A stretch of 54,547 bases of DNA from Caballeronia sordidicola (GCF_002220365.1 NZ_MTHB01000247.1:1-54547); one strand, 5' to 3'; positions 35,499 through 44,968 are shown, counted from the stretch's first letter. The notes: generated from the sequence alone by a model not told the origin. Numbers and translations are program-made.

Positions 35499-36524
35499 TC
35501 AGCCATTACCGAAATCCTTGCGCGCACAATTTCGGTAGTCGCTTGCGGAGATTCCCAAGCGGCGCTTGAATATTTTTGCAAGCCGGGTGCCGCTGCGCAT
35601 TCCACAGCGCCGCGCGACTTTGTCGATAGGCAAGGTAGTCGTTATCAACAACCTGCATGCAATGTCGAGGCGGGTGCGCAACAAATACTCAGACGGTGGC
35701 ATGCCAGTCTCAGCCTTGAAATGCCGAAGAAATGTACGCTCGCCCATTGATACGCTTTGGGCAATCTCGTCTACTGTGATGGGTCGGGCGCAATGCTCCT
35801 CTATCCAGCGCGTCGCCTCCTTAATGGTCGATGCGACGTTGGCGTTCGGAAGGTCGCCGAGGAGCGGCTCCAGCCAGCGGCCGGAAAAGGGCATCAGACG
35901 CTCTGCGATGCCTTCGGCTATTTCATAGTTGAAATCAGACTTAATGAGCGATAGAGCGGTCAGAACCGGCGAACCAGCGTTGACGTCGATCACCAGATCG
36001 TTGCCCAGCGCCGGACTGTGCAGCTTGCTGGCCGGCCGAATGGGGATGATCATTCCACGGGCATTGGGCAGGTTCGCACCTTTGAGCAGGAGCGTGCCGT
36101 TCCCCACCGCTTGCACGACCCTGACCGTCTGGAATACGCGCCTGAGCCATTCTTTTGTCCGGCCATCAGTAGCGGCGGTCGATGCACCTTCTCCGCCTGC
36201 AATGAACAGTGTGTCGTATCCGGACGGCGAGGCGCCCTCCAGCGGACTGGTCTCCATGCTAATGGAGTTTGAACATTGAATGCGACCGCCCTTACTGGAC
36301 AGTAAGGATACCGAATAATGAGGCGCCTGACCTGACGGTGTTAGCGCGGCCAGGTTAGCGAGGTCAAAGGTCTCGACAATCAAACCGATCTCGACGAAAG
36401 AGCAGTTCTCATAGACCAGGATCGCGATCCGCTTTTTGGTTGCGTGTCCGTGCCGTCGGGTTCCTTGCTCGATCGAGACCACCTGTCTCGAGTTCGCCCA
36501 GGATCTTGCACCCTCTAAGTTCAT
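35499..36524 (-). CDS. GlxA-like AraC-family regulator (copy 2)
   Basis: A 341-residue protein with a DJ-1/PfpI-like sensor (KKRIAILVYENCSFVEIGLIVETFDLANLA, PHYSVSLLSSKGGRIQCSNSISMET, GYDTLFIAGGEGA) and a C-terminal AraC helix-turn-helix (RPITVDEIAQSVSMGERTFLRHFKAETGMPPSEYLLRTRLDIACRLLITTTLPIDKVARRCGM). The elbow reads VGNGTLLLKGANL, without the Cys nucleophile of active family enzymes, so it is a sensor only. The ATG at 36524 matches the start of copy 3. Copies 2 and 3 are close paralogues. It is divergent from the glycosyltransferase-like gene at 36779. Confidence 0.92.
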   Translation of the reverse strand: MNLEGARSWANSRQVVSIEQGTRRHGHATKKRIAILVYENCSFVEIGLIVETFDLANLAALTPSGQAPHYSVSLLSSKGGRIQCSNSISMETSPLEGASPSGYDTLFIAGGEGASTAATDGRTKEWLRRVFQTVRVVQAVGNGTLLLKGANLPNARGMIIPIRPASKLHSPALGNDLVIDVNAGSPVLTALSLIKSDFNYEIAEGIAERLMPFSGRWLEPLLGDLPNANVASTIKEATRWIEEHCARPITVDEIAQSVSMGERTFLRHFKAETGMPPSEYLLRTRLDIACRLLITTTLPIDKVARRCGMRSGTRLAKIFKRRLGISASDYRNCARKDFGNG

Positions 36525-36601
36525 CTTTTTCTCGTTAGTGTGTGTCCTCAAATCATTCTAGCCAACAATGAAATGTTGCTTTGTCAGCTGTCTCAAAAGG
36601 G

Positions 36602-36643
36602 ATATGTATTGTCCGAAATGGTTAAGAGGACATATTCTATAAT
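36602..36643. promoter_or_regulatory. AT-rich promoter region with dyad TGTCC/GGACA
   Basis: In the 250-bp AT-rich divergent region between regulator copy 2 and the glycosyltransferase-like gene, TGTCC (36610-36614) and GGACA (36628-36632) form a spaced dyad. A perfect TATAAT (36638-36643) follows. The dyad could bind the adjacent AraC-type regulator and the AT-rich tract could attract H-NS; both are inferences. Confidence 0.35.
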
Positions 36644-36778
36644 CGAGAAAAATTTCTATAGAATTGGTACTAAATGTGTTATGAATTTGTGATAAAAAAT
36701 CGCCCGGTGAAATTAGCCTAATAAGGCTTGACGCGGCGTCCAGCGGGCTAATCGATCTTCCTACTTAAATGGCTGGCA

Positions 36779-37921
36779 TTGCACTCGTCAATAGTCTTCC
36801 TAATACCAGGAACTCATTCAGCGTCGGTAAAGATTATCTTCGACTCGATCAATGGAATTCGTTCCATTTCGAACATTCCTATCAAGATAGTTGCGCCGCT
36901 GAACAGGGCCATGCCGCTATTGCGCGGCTTGGCGCCCGAGATATTTGCGGGCGTCGACTTTATCGACACGGATCCGAGCGGCGGGACGCTGGCTGACATT
37001 GCTGTCACGTCGGCTCATCTCCTCTCGATGATGCAGCGAGTCAGAGCGGATATCTCCACCGACGCTCCGGGAAGTGCCTATGTGTTCGTGGGCGTCGAGA
37101 CTTATGCAGATGCATTCATCGAATGTGCGTTTACGCTGAGGCGGAGATTCGGTGCAGCCTCCGTCTTTGCGCTGGACACGCGCAGCGAGAACCCGGCTGC
37201 GTGTCCGGTCGATAACGAATGGAGCGCCCGGCCTTCGCTGGCTTTCCGTGCGACATTGCTTACCTTCGATCAGCGCTTCGAAGTCAGAACTGCTGGTCAG
37301 ACACCGATGAAAGTCTTAGCCGATCCACGGCTCGGTAACGTCTCGATGGCGGCAAGACGACGGGCGCGGAGGCAGATGAACGTGTCGGACGACGACTTCG
37401 CGTTGCTTGTCGTGAGCAACGAGTCATCGATGACCGGCACCGCTCAGGTTGCCCGGCAAACCGCGCTCATTCTTGCGCTGATGCAAACCGCCAACGTGCG
37501 CTTGTTGATCGCGGGCAGGCGAGACAAAGCCGTACCGTCATGGCTCGCAGATTTGTCGGCGACGTTTCCCGGGCGAACCCGGTTTGCCGGGATGTGCCCG
37601 GATGACACTGGCGGACTCTACGCGGCGGACCTGTTGCTCATTCCAAGTGGTGAGCGAGGCATCTCGAATTTGCTGTGCTTCGGCGAGAACGCTAGAGGAC
37701 CGGAGGCGGTGGAGGGGCAGCGAGAACATGGAATCGCTGTGCTCGAAGAGGATGCGAACACGGACGCTGTGGATGACTTCGTCCAGGCGGTGAGTCTTCT
37801 GCCTGCGCAAGCAGGCCGCGGGGTCGAGCTGCTTCGAGATTCGTTCGTCCTGAACTTGCGGGCAAGGATGAACTTGAGGTTCGGGCGAAGTTTGTACTAC
37901 GCGATGACCCCGGTTCGATAG
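36779..37921 (+). CDS. Putative GT-B-fold glycosyltransferase
   Basis: A 380-residue protein. The N-terminus has alternating strands and helices (SSIVFLIPGTHSASVKIIFDSINGI, IPIKIVAPLNRA). The C-terminal half resembles a GT4-type nucleotide-sugar domain: RRQMNVSDDDFALLVVSNESSMTGTAQVARQTALILALMQTANVRLLIAGRRD, RTRFAGMCPDDTGGLYAADLLLIPSGERG. It lacks the clear EX7E signature, so donor and activity are unknown. The start is a TTG at 36779, the first usable codon after an in-frame stop. Its position near galU and the GlxA-like regulators suggests surface glycan synthesis. Confidence 0.55.
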   Translation: MHSSIVFLIPGTHSASVKIIFDSINGIRSISNIPIKIVAPLNRAMPLLRGLAPEIFAGVDFIDTDPSGGTLADIAVTSAHLLSMMQRVRADISTDAPGSAYVFVGVETYADAFIECAFTLRRRFGAASVFALDTRSENPAACPVDNEWSARPSLAFRATLLTFDQRFEVRTAGQTPMKVLADPRLGNVSMAARRRARRQMNVSDDDFALLVVSNESSMTGTAQVARQTALILALMQTANVRLLIAGRRDKAVPSWLADLSATFPGRTRFAGMCPDDTGGLYAADLLLIPSGERGISNLLCFGENARGPEAVEGQREHGIAVLEEDANTDAVDDFVQAVSLLPAQAGRGVELLRDSFVLNLRARMNLRFGRSLYYAMTPVR

Positions 37922-38092
37922 ACGCGGCGAGCCAGCCATCGGCTGGCGCCATCCGCTTTGCGGTCCGGAGGCTCACCGCGCTATTTTTCACCAAATGGTG
38001 TTCCGCAGCGTTGCCTTCAGATGCAGCTACATGGGCCGATGGCAGCCACCGCTAAGGTCGTGCATGCCGGCTGGTTATCTAAAAAGGAAACC

Positions 38093-38401
38093 ATGGATTC
38101 GCAGGTCGGTGTATTCGGCGTTGAGTGGTATATGCGGGAAGATTACGACAGGAGCCGTGCGATGTTCATCGACGGTGATGCGCTACCGCGTTCGTATGAG
38201 GAGTGGAAGCAGCAGGTTGAACTTTTGCGCGAACGCTTGGTTAGCCAGGGAATCCTGGTGGTTCAGGCGTATATCAACCCGGATGTTTTCCCCGATTGGT
38301 ATGTCGCCAACGGCTGTCAGCCCGACGCACGCGGGCGCGACATGTTCGCCGCGAGTGTGGCGCGTCGCGTCATGGTGGAACAAGGCCATCTTCGCGACTA
38401 G
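38093..38401 (+). CDS. Hypothetical protein (102 aa)
   Basis: The ATG at 38093 follows AAAAGGAAACC, a good ribosome site; the frame is open farther upstream but less protein-like. The product MDSQVGVFGVEWYMREDYDRSRAMFIDGD... contains YEEWKQQVELLRERLVSQGILVVQAYINPDVFPDWYVANGC, a believable small soluble protein of no family known to me. It follows the glycosyltransferase-like gene by about 170 bp in the same direction. Confidence 0.7.
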   Translation: MDSQVGVFGVEWYMREDYDRSRAMFIDGDALPRSYEEWKQQVELLRERLVSQGILVVQAYINPDVFPDWYVANGCQPDARGRDMFAASVARRVMVEQGHLRD

Positions 38402-38418
38402 GTGGATAGCTCCCCTGA

Positions 38419-38649
38419 CTATTCCGTATCTGTCCCGCGGCTCGGCGGAGTGATTGGGCCATACCAACGCGCGTTGGGCGCGTAGTCCACGAGCTTGAGC
38501 ATCTCCTCCCAGTCGCGGCCGTGTTCCTCGACCACCAGATCAGAACCAAACGCGTCTGTCACCCACACGATCTCTGGTTCGATTACACGCGCGTATGCGA
38601 TCCAGTACAGGCCCGGCGATGTTGGCCGCTTCGTAGGCCATTTCATCAT
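38419..38649 (-). CDS. Hypothetical small protein (76 aa)
   Basis: A compact minus-strand frame, MMKWPTKRPTSPGLYWIAYARVIEPEIVWVTDAF..., ending in DWEEMLKLVDYAPNARWYGPITPP. The pattern of PGxYW, a beta-hairpin and a closing WYGPI resembles small DUF551-like proteins. It is convergent with the 102-aa gene, 17 bp away. Confidence 0.6.
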   Translation of the reverse strand: MMKWPTKRPTSPGLYWIAYARVIEPEIVWVTDAFGSDLVVEEHGRDWEEMLKLVDYAPNARWYGPITPPSRGTDTE

Positions 38650-38787
38650 GCTTCGTCAGGTTTGGTGACCGGATCATTTTGCCGCACAATGATGCGGTCG
38701 TTGATGGGGTGTCAGTGACCGCTCGTTTCTGGCCGATGGTTATTCTTCGGTACCGCAGATTTTCGCACGGGCTGGGTTATTGCCTGA

Positions 38788-39960
38788 TTAATAATGGCAA
38801 GCAGTTGAATTGAACGGAGAGGGAGCGGCCTGCAAGGGCGCTTTGGTTAGTGTGAAAGTGTCGGACTTGAAAAGACGGGGTTTTAGCTTCTCCGCGTCGA
38901 ATTGTTCCAGAGGTCCAGGAGAATCCTTGGGGTGCTCAGGCTTTTCCACAGCCGCAGACGCACCGTTGCGGTAATCGCTGGCGGAAATTCCCAGGCTCCG
39001 TTTGAATATCTTTGCCAGACGCACGCCGCTGCACATTCCGCAGCGCCGCGCGATTTTATCGATAGGCAAAGTTGTGGTGATCAACAGCCTGCACGCAAGG
39101 TCCAAGCGGATGCGCAATAGATATTCGGACGGCGGCATGCCGGTTTCGGCCTTGAAATGCCGAAGGAAGGTGCGCTCGCTCATTGAGACGCTCTGAGCCA
39201 TGTCATCGACCGTGATCGCTCGGGCGCAATGCTCGTCAATCCAGCGTGTCGCTTCCCTGATGGTGGACCCGACGTTGGCGTTGGGCGGGTCGCCGAGAAG
39301 CGGTTCGAGCCAACGGCCCGAAAAGGGCATCAGACCTTCTGCGATGCTCTCGGCAGTTTTATAGTCGAAATCGTTCTTGATGATCGACAGGGCCGTAATG
39401 AGGGATGAACCCGTGTTGATGTCGCTCACCAGGCCGTTGCCGGGCGTCGGGCTGAGCTGCTTGCCGGCTGGTCGTATGGGAATGACCATGCCCCGGGCGT
39501 TGGGCAGGTTGGCGCCTTTGAGCAGGAGCGCGCCACTACCGGCGGCTTGCACGACCTGCACTGTCTGAAATACGCATTTGAGCCAGTCCGCCGTCCGGCT
39601 ATCCTTAGCGGCAATAGACGCTCCCTCTCCCCCTGCAATAAAAAGCGCGTCATATCCGGACGGTGGCGAGCCATCAAGCGGACCCGTGTCCATACTGACA
39701 AAATTGGAGCATTGCACGGGCCCACCATCGCGAGACAGCATCGATACCGAATAATGCGGGTCCTGACCTCGCGCGGCGGCCGCGGCTGAATTGGCGAGAT
39801 CGAAGGCCGCGAGGATCAATCCGATATCCACGAAAGAACAGTTCTCATAGACCAGGACCGCAATCCGTTTCTTTGTCGGTCGTCTATGCCGCTGAGGGCC
39901 TTGTTCCATTGAGACAATGCGCCTCGAACCAGCCCAGGATGCGGCAAATGCTAAGTTCAT
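38788..39960 (-). CDS. GlxA-like AraC-family regulator (copy 3)
   Basis: A 390-residue close paralogue of copy 2, sharing long identical blocks (ENCSF, FIAGGEGAS, LLLKGANLPNARGM, LMPFSGRWLEPLLGD, TFLRHFKAETGMPPSEYLLR, LPIDK). It has the same PfpI-like sensor without the Cys nucleophile and the same C-terminal AraC helix-turn-helix. About 50 extra residues at the C-terminus (from KPEHPKDSPG) are unique to this copy. The start MNLAFAASWAGSRR aligns with copy 2. The upstream region is AT-rich and includes TGGACATA, like the copy 2 region. Confidence 0.92.
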   Translation of the reverse strand: MNLAFAASWAGSRRIVSMEQGPQRHRRPTKKRIAVLVYENCSFVDIGLILAAFDLANSAAAAARGQDPHYSVSMLSRDGGPVQCSNFVSMDTGPLDGSPPSGYDALFIAGGEGASIAAKDSRTADWLKCVFQTVQVVQAAGSGALLLKGANLPNARGMVIPIRPAGKQLSPTPGNGLVSDINTGSSLITALSIIKNDFDYKTAESIAEGLMPFSGRWLEPLLGDPPNANVGSTIREATRWIDEHCARAITVDDMAQSVSMSERTFLRHFKAETGMPPSEYLLRIRLDLACRLLITTTLPIDKIARRCGMCSGVRLAKIFKRSLGISASDYRNGASAAVEKPEHPKDSPGPLEQFDAEKLKPRLFKSDTFTLTKAPLQAAPSPFNSTACHY

Positions 39961-40210
39961 ATCATTAGGCTATTAAATTAATACTTAATAACTTTAATGG
40001 ACATAGGGAAAACGACTATGCAATGCGTCTCAATGAAGGGATAAATCGCGGAAATATCAGGAGGCTTGGCAATGCAATTTGTTGGCGAGTCTCTGTGCTA
40101 GCGGGTTACCCGTCCGAACGGCGCCGGCTTGTTCGTTGCCCTGGCTTGGTGGATCATGACGTCGGTGAGCGGCGAAAAAGGCTTTATCTTGATCCGATAC
40201 CCGATTTTTC

Positions 40211-41064
40211 CTAGGGCGTGTTGACAATCATCACCGAGGGGGCTGTTAACTTGTGAGGAAAGCTGTTTACATCCTGTCTTTTGCGGAAGAACAGGATGCC
40301 AAGACTGATGCTCAGCGATGACCAATACGAACGGATCGCCCGCTTGCTGCCAGGCAAGGGTACCGACCCGGGTCGGACCGCAGGAGACAATCGACTGTTT
40401 GTCGAGGCCGTGCTATGGATCGCGCGCACCGGTAGCCCATGGCGCGATTTGCCGCCCGATTTCGGAGCGTGGAATAGCGTGTACCAACGCTTTGCCAGAT
40501 GGTCTCGGGCGCAAATATGGCATACGGTACTCACCGAGCTTGCGGGCGACGCCGACCTTGAGGAAGTCTTCATTGACAGTACGATTGTGCGTGCCCACCA
40601 GCATGCCGCCGGCGCGGCGAAAAAAAAGGCGAACAGGCGATCGGGCGCTCGCGCGGCGGATTGAGCACCAAGATTCACGCTCTGGTCGACGGCTTGGGTA
40701 TGCTCGCCCGCTTTCATCTGAAGGGCGGACAGGCTGGAGACAGTCCCGAAGCTCTGCCTTTGCTGGGCGAGCTGAAACCCGCCAGTCTGGCTGCCGACAA
40801 GGCTTACGATACAAACGCGATCGTGCAACATCTGGAATCGGCAGGCATTCAAGCTGTCATCCCCAGTCGCGCTAATCGTCTTGAGCAACGTCCTTTGGAT
40901 GAACATCTGTATGCCTCTCGAAATCTGGTCGAACGGTTCTTCTGTCGCATCAAACAATTCCGGCGCGTTGCTACCCGCTACGACAAGCTCTCCGAACGAT
41001 TCTCATCATTCGTTGCACTCTCCGCTGCTTTCATCTGGATCTGTTGATTGTCAACACGCCCTAG
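40211..41064. mobile_element. IS5-family (IS427 group) insertion sequence
   Basis: Perfect terminal repeats GGGCGTGTTGACAATCA (from 40214) and the complement (ending at 41061) bound the element. CTAG is present at both borders (40211-40214 and 41061-41064), consistent with the CTAG or TA target of this group. The length is about 848 bp. It contains one transposase in two overlapping frames and looks intact. Confidence 0.92.
40296..41047 (+). CDS. IS427-type transposase, two frames joined by slippage
   Basis: Frame 1 (40296-40664) has MPRLMLSDDQYERIARLLPG, the RLFVEAVLWIARTGSPWRDLP motif and VFIDSTIVRAHQHAAGAAKKK with the first Asp. Frame 2 (to 41047) has TKIHALVDGLG, ADKAYDTNAIV with the second Asp, and RNLVERFFCRIKQFRRVATRYDK with the Glu. 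The frames meet at an A8 run (40620-40627), the usual programmed -1 slip site of the IS427 group. Single reads of the A run are error-prone, but the arrangement is the standard one. Confidence 0.9.
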
Positions 41065-41229
41065 CGCTCGCGCTTGATCAACTAGAATAACGCGTGGATC
41101 CGGTGCTGGCCGGCGGCGGCAGCTTCCATGATGAAAGATGCGGAGGCCTCTCGGTCGAAGCGTGAGTTCGTCGCGAGAGTCGGACTTGTGCCGACACAGA
41201 CACGTTTGCACGGCAGGTGAACCTGGACA

Positions 41230-41595
41230 GCGCGCCATCATGCCCGAGTTGAGTGTGCAATCGTCGTTCATCCGGCCGCGGGTGAGCATCAACAACGCGT
41301 CCGCCGAGGCGCTGTTTCGCACGGCCAAGTACTGTCCGATGCGGCCCGAACGCCGTTTGCCAAATTAGATGAGGCGCGTGCGTGAGTGCAGAAGTTTGTG
41401 GCTTGGTACAACGTTAAGCATTTGTCACAGCGGGTGGAATACGTGACACTGGGTCGGCGGTACAACGGACAAGCAGAAAAGGTGCTAGTCAGACGGCAGG
41501 CTGCGTATGAGCAAGCCAAGGCGAAAAATCCGACTCGCTGGTCAGCCGACACGCGCAACTGGCAACTCGCAAGCTCGGTCTATTGCGAGATCGGC
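41230..41595 (+). pseudogene. IS3-family OrfB, 3' fragment
   Basis: The first frame reads SFIRPRVSINNASAEALFRTAKYCPMRPERR, around the catalytic Glu of the rve core; after a break near 41370 another frame reads QKFVAWYNVKHLSQRVEYVTLGRRYNGQAEKVLVRRQAAYEQAKAKNPTRWSADTRNW, the end of the protein. The N-terminal part and OrfA are missing, and stops occur in frame. It is a dead remnant right of the IS427 copy. Confidence 0.8.
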
Positions 41596-41772
41596 CAACG
41601 CACGCGTGCGTAGTGGTTCTGCTCACGCGCGGTGTCACGCGGCATTGCTTCGATCGAGGTTTTGACGGCTTGCCAGAGATCGTCCTCCAGGAAGCGCGTC
41701 ACGCACGGCTTGGCCTTGCGTGCTCGCTGACGCGACACGGAGAGCGGATTGCCGGGCAGGTAGTCTGCATTA
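41595..41772 (-). pseudogene. Tyrosine recombinase (integrase), internal scrap
   Basis: A minus-strand stretch reads RFLEDDLWQAVKTSIEAMPRDTAREQNHYARVRW, which I recognise as the segment just before the first catalytic Arg region of XerD-like site-specific integrases. Both ends are cut: the IS3 remnant on one side and the ISNCY element on the other. It may mark a former phage or island integration module. Confidence 0.45.
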
Positions 41773-41804
41773 ACAAATTTGACATAAGATAAATTATCAA
41801 CATA

Positions 41805-43432
41805 TGTGGTGTAGCAGCAATATCCTAATGTCGTGTTTAAGCAAGATAGAAATGTCGTGTTTTGCTGCTGGTGCGATGCTGGGAGCTTCCGATCCAACGA
41901 TAGGAGCTCGCCATGCAGCCAACCGACCTGGTGACGTTGAACATGCGCGAACTCGACCGACTCAAAGTGATTCAGGCCGTCGTGGACAGGATGCTCAAGC
42001 CTGGGCTGGCTGCTGAGCGTTTGCACCTGACGGTGCGCCAGGTCGAGCGACTGGTGCTGCGGTACAAACAAGCTGGCGCAGGCGGCGTTGGGTCGGCTGC
42101 GCGAGGACGTCCGGGCAATCGAAAGCTCGATGAGGCAACGGCGTACCGGGCGCTGATTTTGATTCGCGACCGCTATGCCGATTTCGGCCCGACCTTGGCC
42201 TGCGAGAAGCTGCGCGAATGCCACGGGCTGACACTATCAAAGGAAACCGTGCGCCACCTGATGACCGACGCGGGCCTATGGATTCCGCGCAAGCAGCGCC
42301 CGCCCAAGATTCACCAGCCGAGGAACCGGCGTTCGTGCCTGGGCGAGCTGATCCAGATCGATGGCAGCGATCATCGGTGGTTTGAGGACCGCGCGCCGGC
42401 CTGCACGCTGCTGGTGTTCATCGATGACGCCACGAGTCGGCTGATGACGCTGCGCTTCACCGCGACCGAGTCGACCTTCAGTTATTTCGAAGCGACGCGC
42501 CAGTACATCGAGGCGCATGGCAAGCCAGTCGCACTCTACAGCGACCGCGCGAGCGTGTTCCATTGCAACAAGCCGGCGAGCACGCCCGGCAAGGGCGTAA
42601 CCCAATACGGACGGGCCTTGTACGAGTTGAACGTGGATACGTTATGTGCCAACAGCAGCCAGGCCAAGGGGCGCGTGGAGCGCGCCAACCTGACCTTGCA
42701 GGACCGGCTGGTGAAGGAACTGCGACTGCGCAAGATCGACACGAAGGAAGCGGCGAACGCTTATGCGCCCCACTTCATTGCTGACTTCAATGGCCGCTTT
42801 GGTAAGGCACCGAGGAGCGCGTTCAACGCGCATCGGCCCCTCAGGGACGATGAAGATCTGGATTTAATCCTGACGTGTCGGGTCTCGCGCTGCGTGTCGG
42901 CGACCTTGACCGTGCAGTACGATCGCGTGATGTATTTGCTGGACGATACGCCGCTTAACCGGGGCCTGATTCATCACTATCTGGACGTGCTTGAGTATCC
43001 GGATGGGCGCATCGAGATCCGGGCCAATGGAAGCGCCCTGACCTACCGCCAGTACGATCGCTTGTCCGATATTGACCAGGGGGCGGTGGTCGACAACAAG
43101 CGGCTGGGGCACGTGCTGGAGGTGGCGCAGCAGGTGCAGATGGAGCGTGACAACCGGCGCATCTCGGGCTCGCCTTCGCGGACCAATCAGGGCGAACCGG
43201 TGAAGCCGAAGATGCGCGCCAACAATACGCGCAAGCAACGCGCGCTCACGCAGGCGGACCTGAACGGCATCATCTTGAGAACTGCCGAATTGCGGGCAGC
43301 CGCGGTGGGGAAATGACGCTTTCAAGAGAGATTGAGAGGGCTGAAACCAACTCTAAAACAAGGCTAAAACCAAAGCTAAAACCCGACATCTCTAATTAGC
43401 TGCAGCCCCGACATCTGTATCTGGCCTCGACA
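41805..43432 (+). mobile_element. ISNCY-type element, copy 1 of a tandem array
   Basis: The left end TGTGGTGTAGCAGC carries the subterminal repeats TAATGTCG and AAATGTCG. The right end carries matching inverted CGACAT copies and closes with GGCCTCGACA at 43432. Copy 2 begins at the next base. No target duplication separates them. The single transposase gene is intact. Confidence 0.8.
41913..43316 (+). CDS. ISNCY-family transposase (copy 1)
   Basis: A 467-residue transposase. An N-terminal helix-turn-helix (LKVIQAVVDRMLKPGLAAERLHLTVRQVERLVLRYKQAG) is followed by a second DNA-binding segment (FGPTLACEKLRECHGLTLSKETVRHLMTDAGLW). The rve/DDE core follows: GELIQIDGSDHRWFEDR with the first Asp, LYSDRASVF with the second, and CANSSQAKGRVERANLTLQDRLVKELRL with the Glu. 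The C-terminal RISGSPSRTNQG stretch is shared with copy 2. Confidence 0.93.
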   Translation: MQPTDLVTLNMRELDRLKVIQAVVDRMLKPGLAAERLHLTVRQVERLVLRYKQAGAGGVGSAARGRPGNRKLDEATAYRALILIRDRYADFGPTLACEKLRECHGLTLSKETVRHLMTDAGLWIPRKQRPPKIHQPRNRRSCLGELIQIDGSDHRWFEDRAPACTLLVFIDDATSRLMTLRFTATESTFSYFEATRQYIEAHGKPVALYSDRASVFHCNKPASTPGKGVTQYGRALYELNVDTLCANSSQAKGRVERANLTLQDRLVKELRLRKIDTKEAANAYAPHFIADFNGRFGKAPRSAFNAHRPLRDDEDLDLILTCRVSRCVSATLTVQYDRVMYLLDDTPLNRGLIHHYLDVLEYPDGRIEIRANGSALTYRQYDRLSDIDQGAVVDNKRLGHVLEVAQQVQMERDNRRISGSPSRTNQGEPVKPKMRANNTRKQRALTQADLNGIILRTAELRAAAVGK

Positions 43433-43540
43433 TGTGGTGTAGCAGCTAAGTAGTAATGTCCGCTTCTAGCTAGATTCAAATGTCCGCGTTCGTGCGGCAT
43501 AAGCTTACCCAGCGTCGAGTCCTCGGCGCTGGAGGCTAGG

Positions 43541-44968
43541 ATGGCTGCGACGGACAGAATCACCATGACGATGCGCGAGCTGGACCGGTTCAAAGTGATT
43601 CAATCGGTGGTCGACGGACTGCTCAAACCGTGGCGTGCAGCGCAACGACTGGCGCTGACCACGCGCCAGGTCCGGCGTCTTGCTGCACGGTTGCGCGAGC
43701 AAGGCGCAGCGGGCCTGATATCAGGTCGATGCGCCAAGCCGAGCAATCACCGGATTGACGCAGGCATCGCGGTACGCGCCGTGGCGATCATCAAGGAGCG
43801 CTACAGCGATTTCGGGCCGACTCTGGCCTGCGAGAAGCTGCGCGAGTGTCACGATGTTTTGCTGGCCAAGGAAACGGTCCGCCAACTCATGATCGCGGCC
43901 GGTTTGTGGACACCGCGCCGGCAGCGGACGCCCAAGATTCACCAGCCGCGCAATCGCCGCTCATGCTACGGCGAGCTGATCCAGATCGACGGCAGCGACC
44001 ATGCGTGGTTCGAGGAGCGCGCGCGGGCCTGTACGCTGCTGGTGTACGTCGACAATGCGACCAGCCGGCTGATGGCGCTGCATTTCACCGCGACCGAGTC
44101 GACCTTCAGTTATTTCGAGGCGACGCGGCATTACCTCGAGTCACACGGCAAACCGGTGGCGTTCTACAGCGACAAGTACAGCGTGTTCCGCAGCACGCGT
44201 GCGGCAACCACCGGCAACCGCGTCACGCAGTTTGGCCGCGCGATGTACGAACTGAACATCGACACGTTCTGCGCCAACAGCAGTCCGGCCAAGGGCCGCG
44301 TCGAGCGCGCGCACCTGACGCTGCAGGACCGGCTGGTCAAGGAGTTGCGACTGCGCGGCATCCAGACCATGGAAGCCGCGAATACGTACGCACTGTCCTT
44401 CATGGCGACCTACAACGCGCACTTTGCGAAGCCGCCGAGAAGCGTGTTCAATGCGCATCGGCCGCTGCGCGATGACGAGGATCTCGACGCGATCCTCACG
44501 TGGCGGGTTATGCGCAAGGTGTCACGCTCGCTGACCGTGCTCAACGACCGCGTGATCTACCTGCTGGAAGATACCGTAGCCAACCGTAAGCTGATCGGTC
44601 GCTACCTCGACGTGTGGGAGTATCCCGACGGTCGCATCGAGATCCGGGCCGACGGCGCGGCGCTGCGCTATGTGCCGTACGACAAGCTCTCCGAGATCGA
44701 CCAGGGGGTAGTGATTGAGCACAAGCGCCTGGGCCACACACTGCAGGTCGCGCAGGCGCTGCAGGCGCAGCGTGATAACCGTCGTGTATCGGGCTCGCCG
44801 TCGCGGACCAATCGCGGAGCTAAAGTGCGCAGCAAGGAGCGCGCGCCGGGCACGAAGAAGCAGCGTGAGTTCACGCTGGACGATCTGAATGCAGCCGTGA
44901 GGGCGACCTGCTGCACGCCCGCTGGCCCGGTACCCGCATCCGATTCCCGGCAGCCCCCGTGCCGCTGA
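43541..44968 (+). CDS. ISNCY-family transposase (copy 2)
   Basis: A 475-residue homologue of copy 1. The same order of helix-turn-helix (FKVIQSVVDGLLKPWRAAQRLALTTRQVRRLAARLREQG), FGPTLACEKLRECH, and DDE core (ELIQIDGSDHAWFEER; FYSDKYSVF; CANSSPAKGRVERAHLTLQDRLVKELRL) is seen. The reading frame is intact. Codon choice differs from copy 1 at many third positions, so the two elements came from separate lineages. Confidence 0.93.
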   Translation: MAATDRITMTMRELDRFKVIQSVVDGLLKPWRAAQRLALTTRQVRRLAARLREQGAAGLISGRCAKPSNHRIDAGIAVRAVAIIKERYSDFGPTLACEKLRECHDVLLAKETVRQLMIAAGLWTPRRQRTPKIHQPRNRRSCYGELIQIDGSDHAWFEERARACTLLVYVDNATSRLMALHFTATESTFSYFEATRHYLESHGKPVAFYSDKYSVFRSTRAATTGNRVTQFGRAMYELNIDTFCANSSPAKGRVERAHLTLQDRLVKELRLRGIQTMEAANTYALSFMATYNAHFAKPPRSVFNAHRPLRDDEDLDAILTWRVMRKVSRSLTVLNDRVIYLLEDTVANRKLIGRYLDVWEYPDGRIEIRADGAALRYVPYDKLSEIDQGVVIEHKRLGHTLQVAQALQAQRDNRRVSGSPSRTNRGAKVRSKERAPGTKKQREFTLDDLNAAVRATCCTPAGPVPASDSRQPPCR

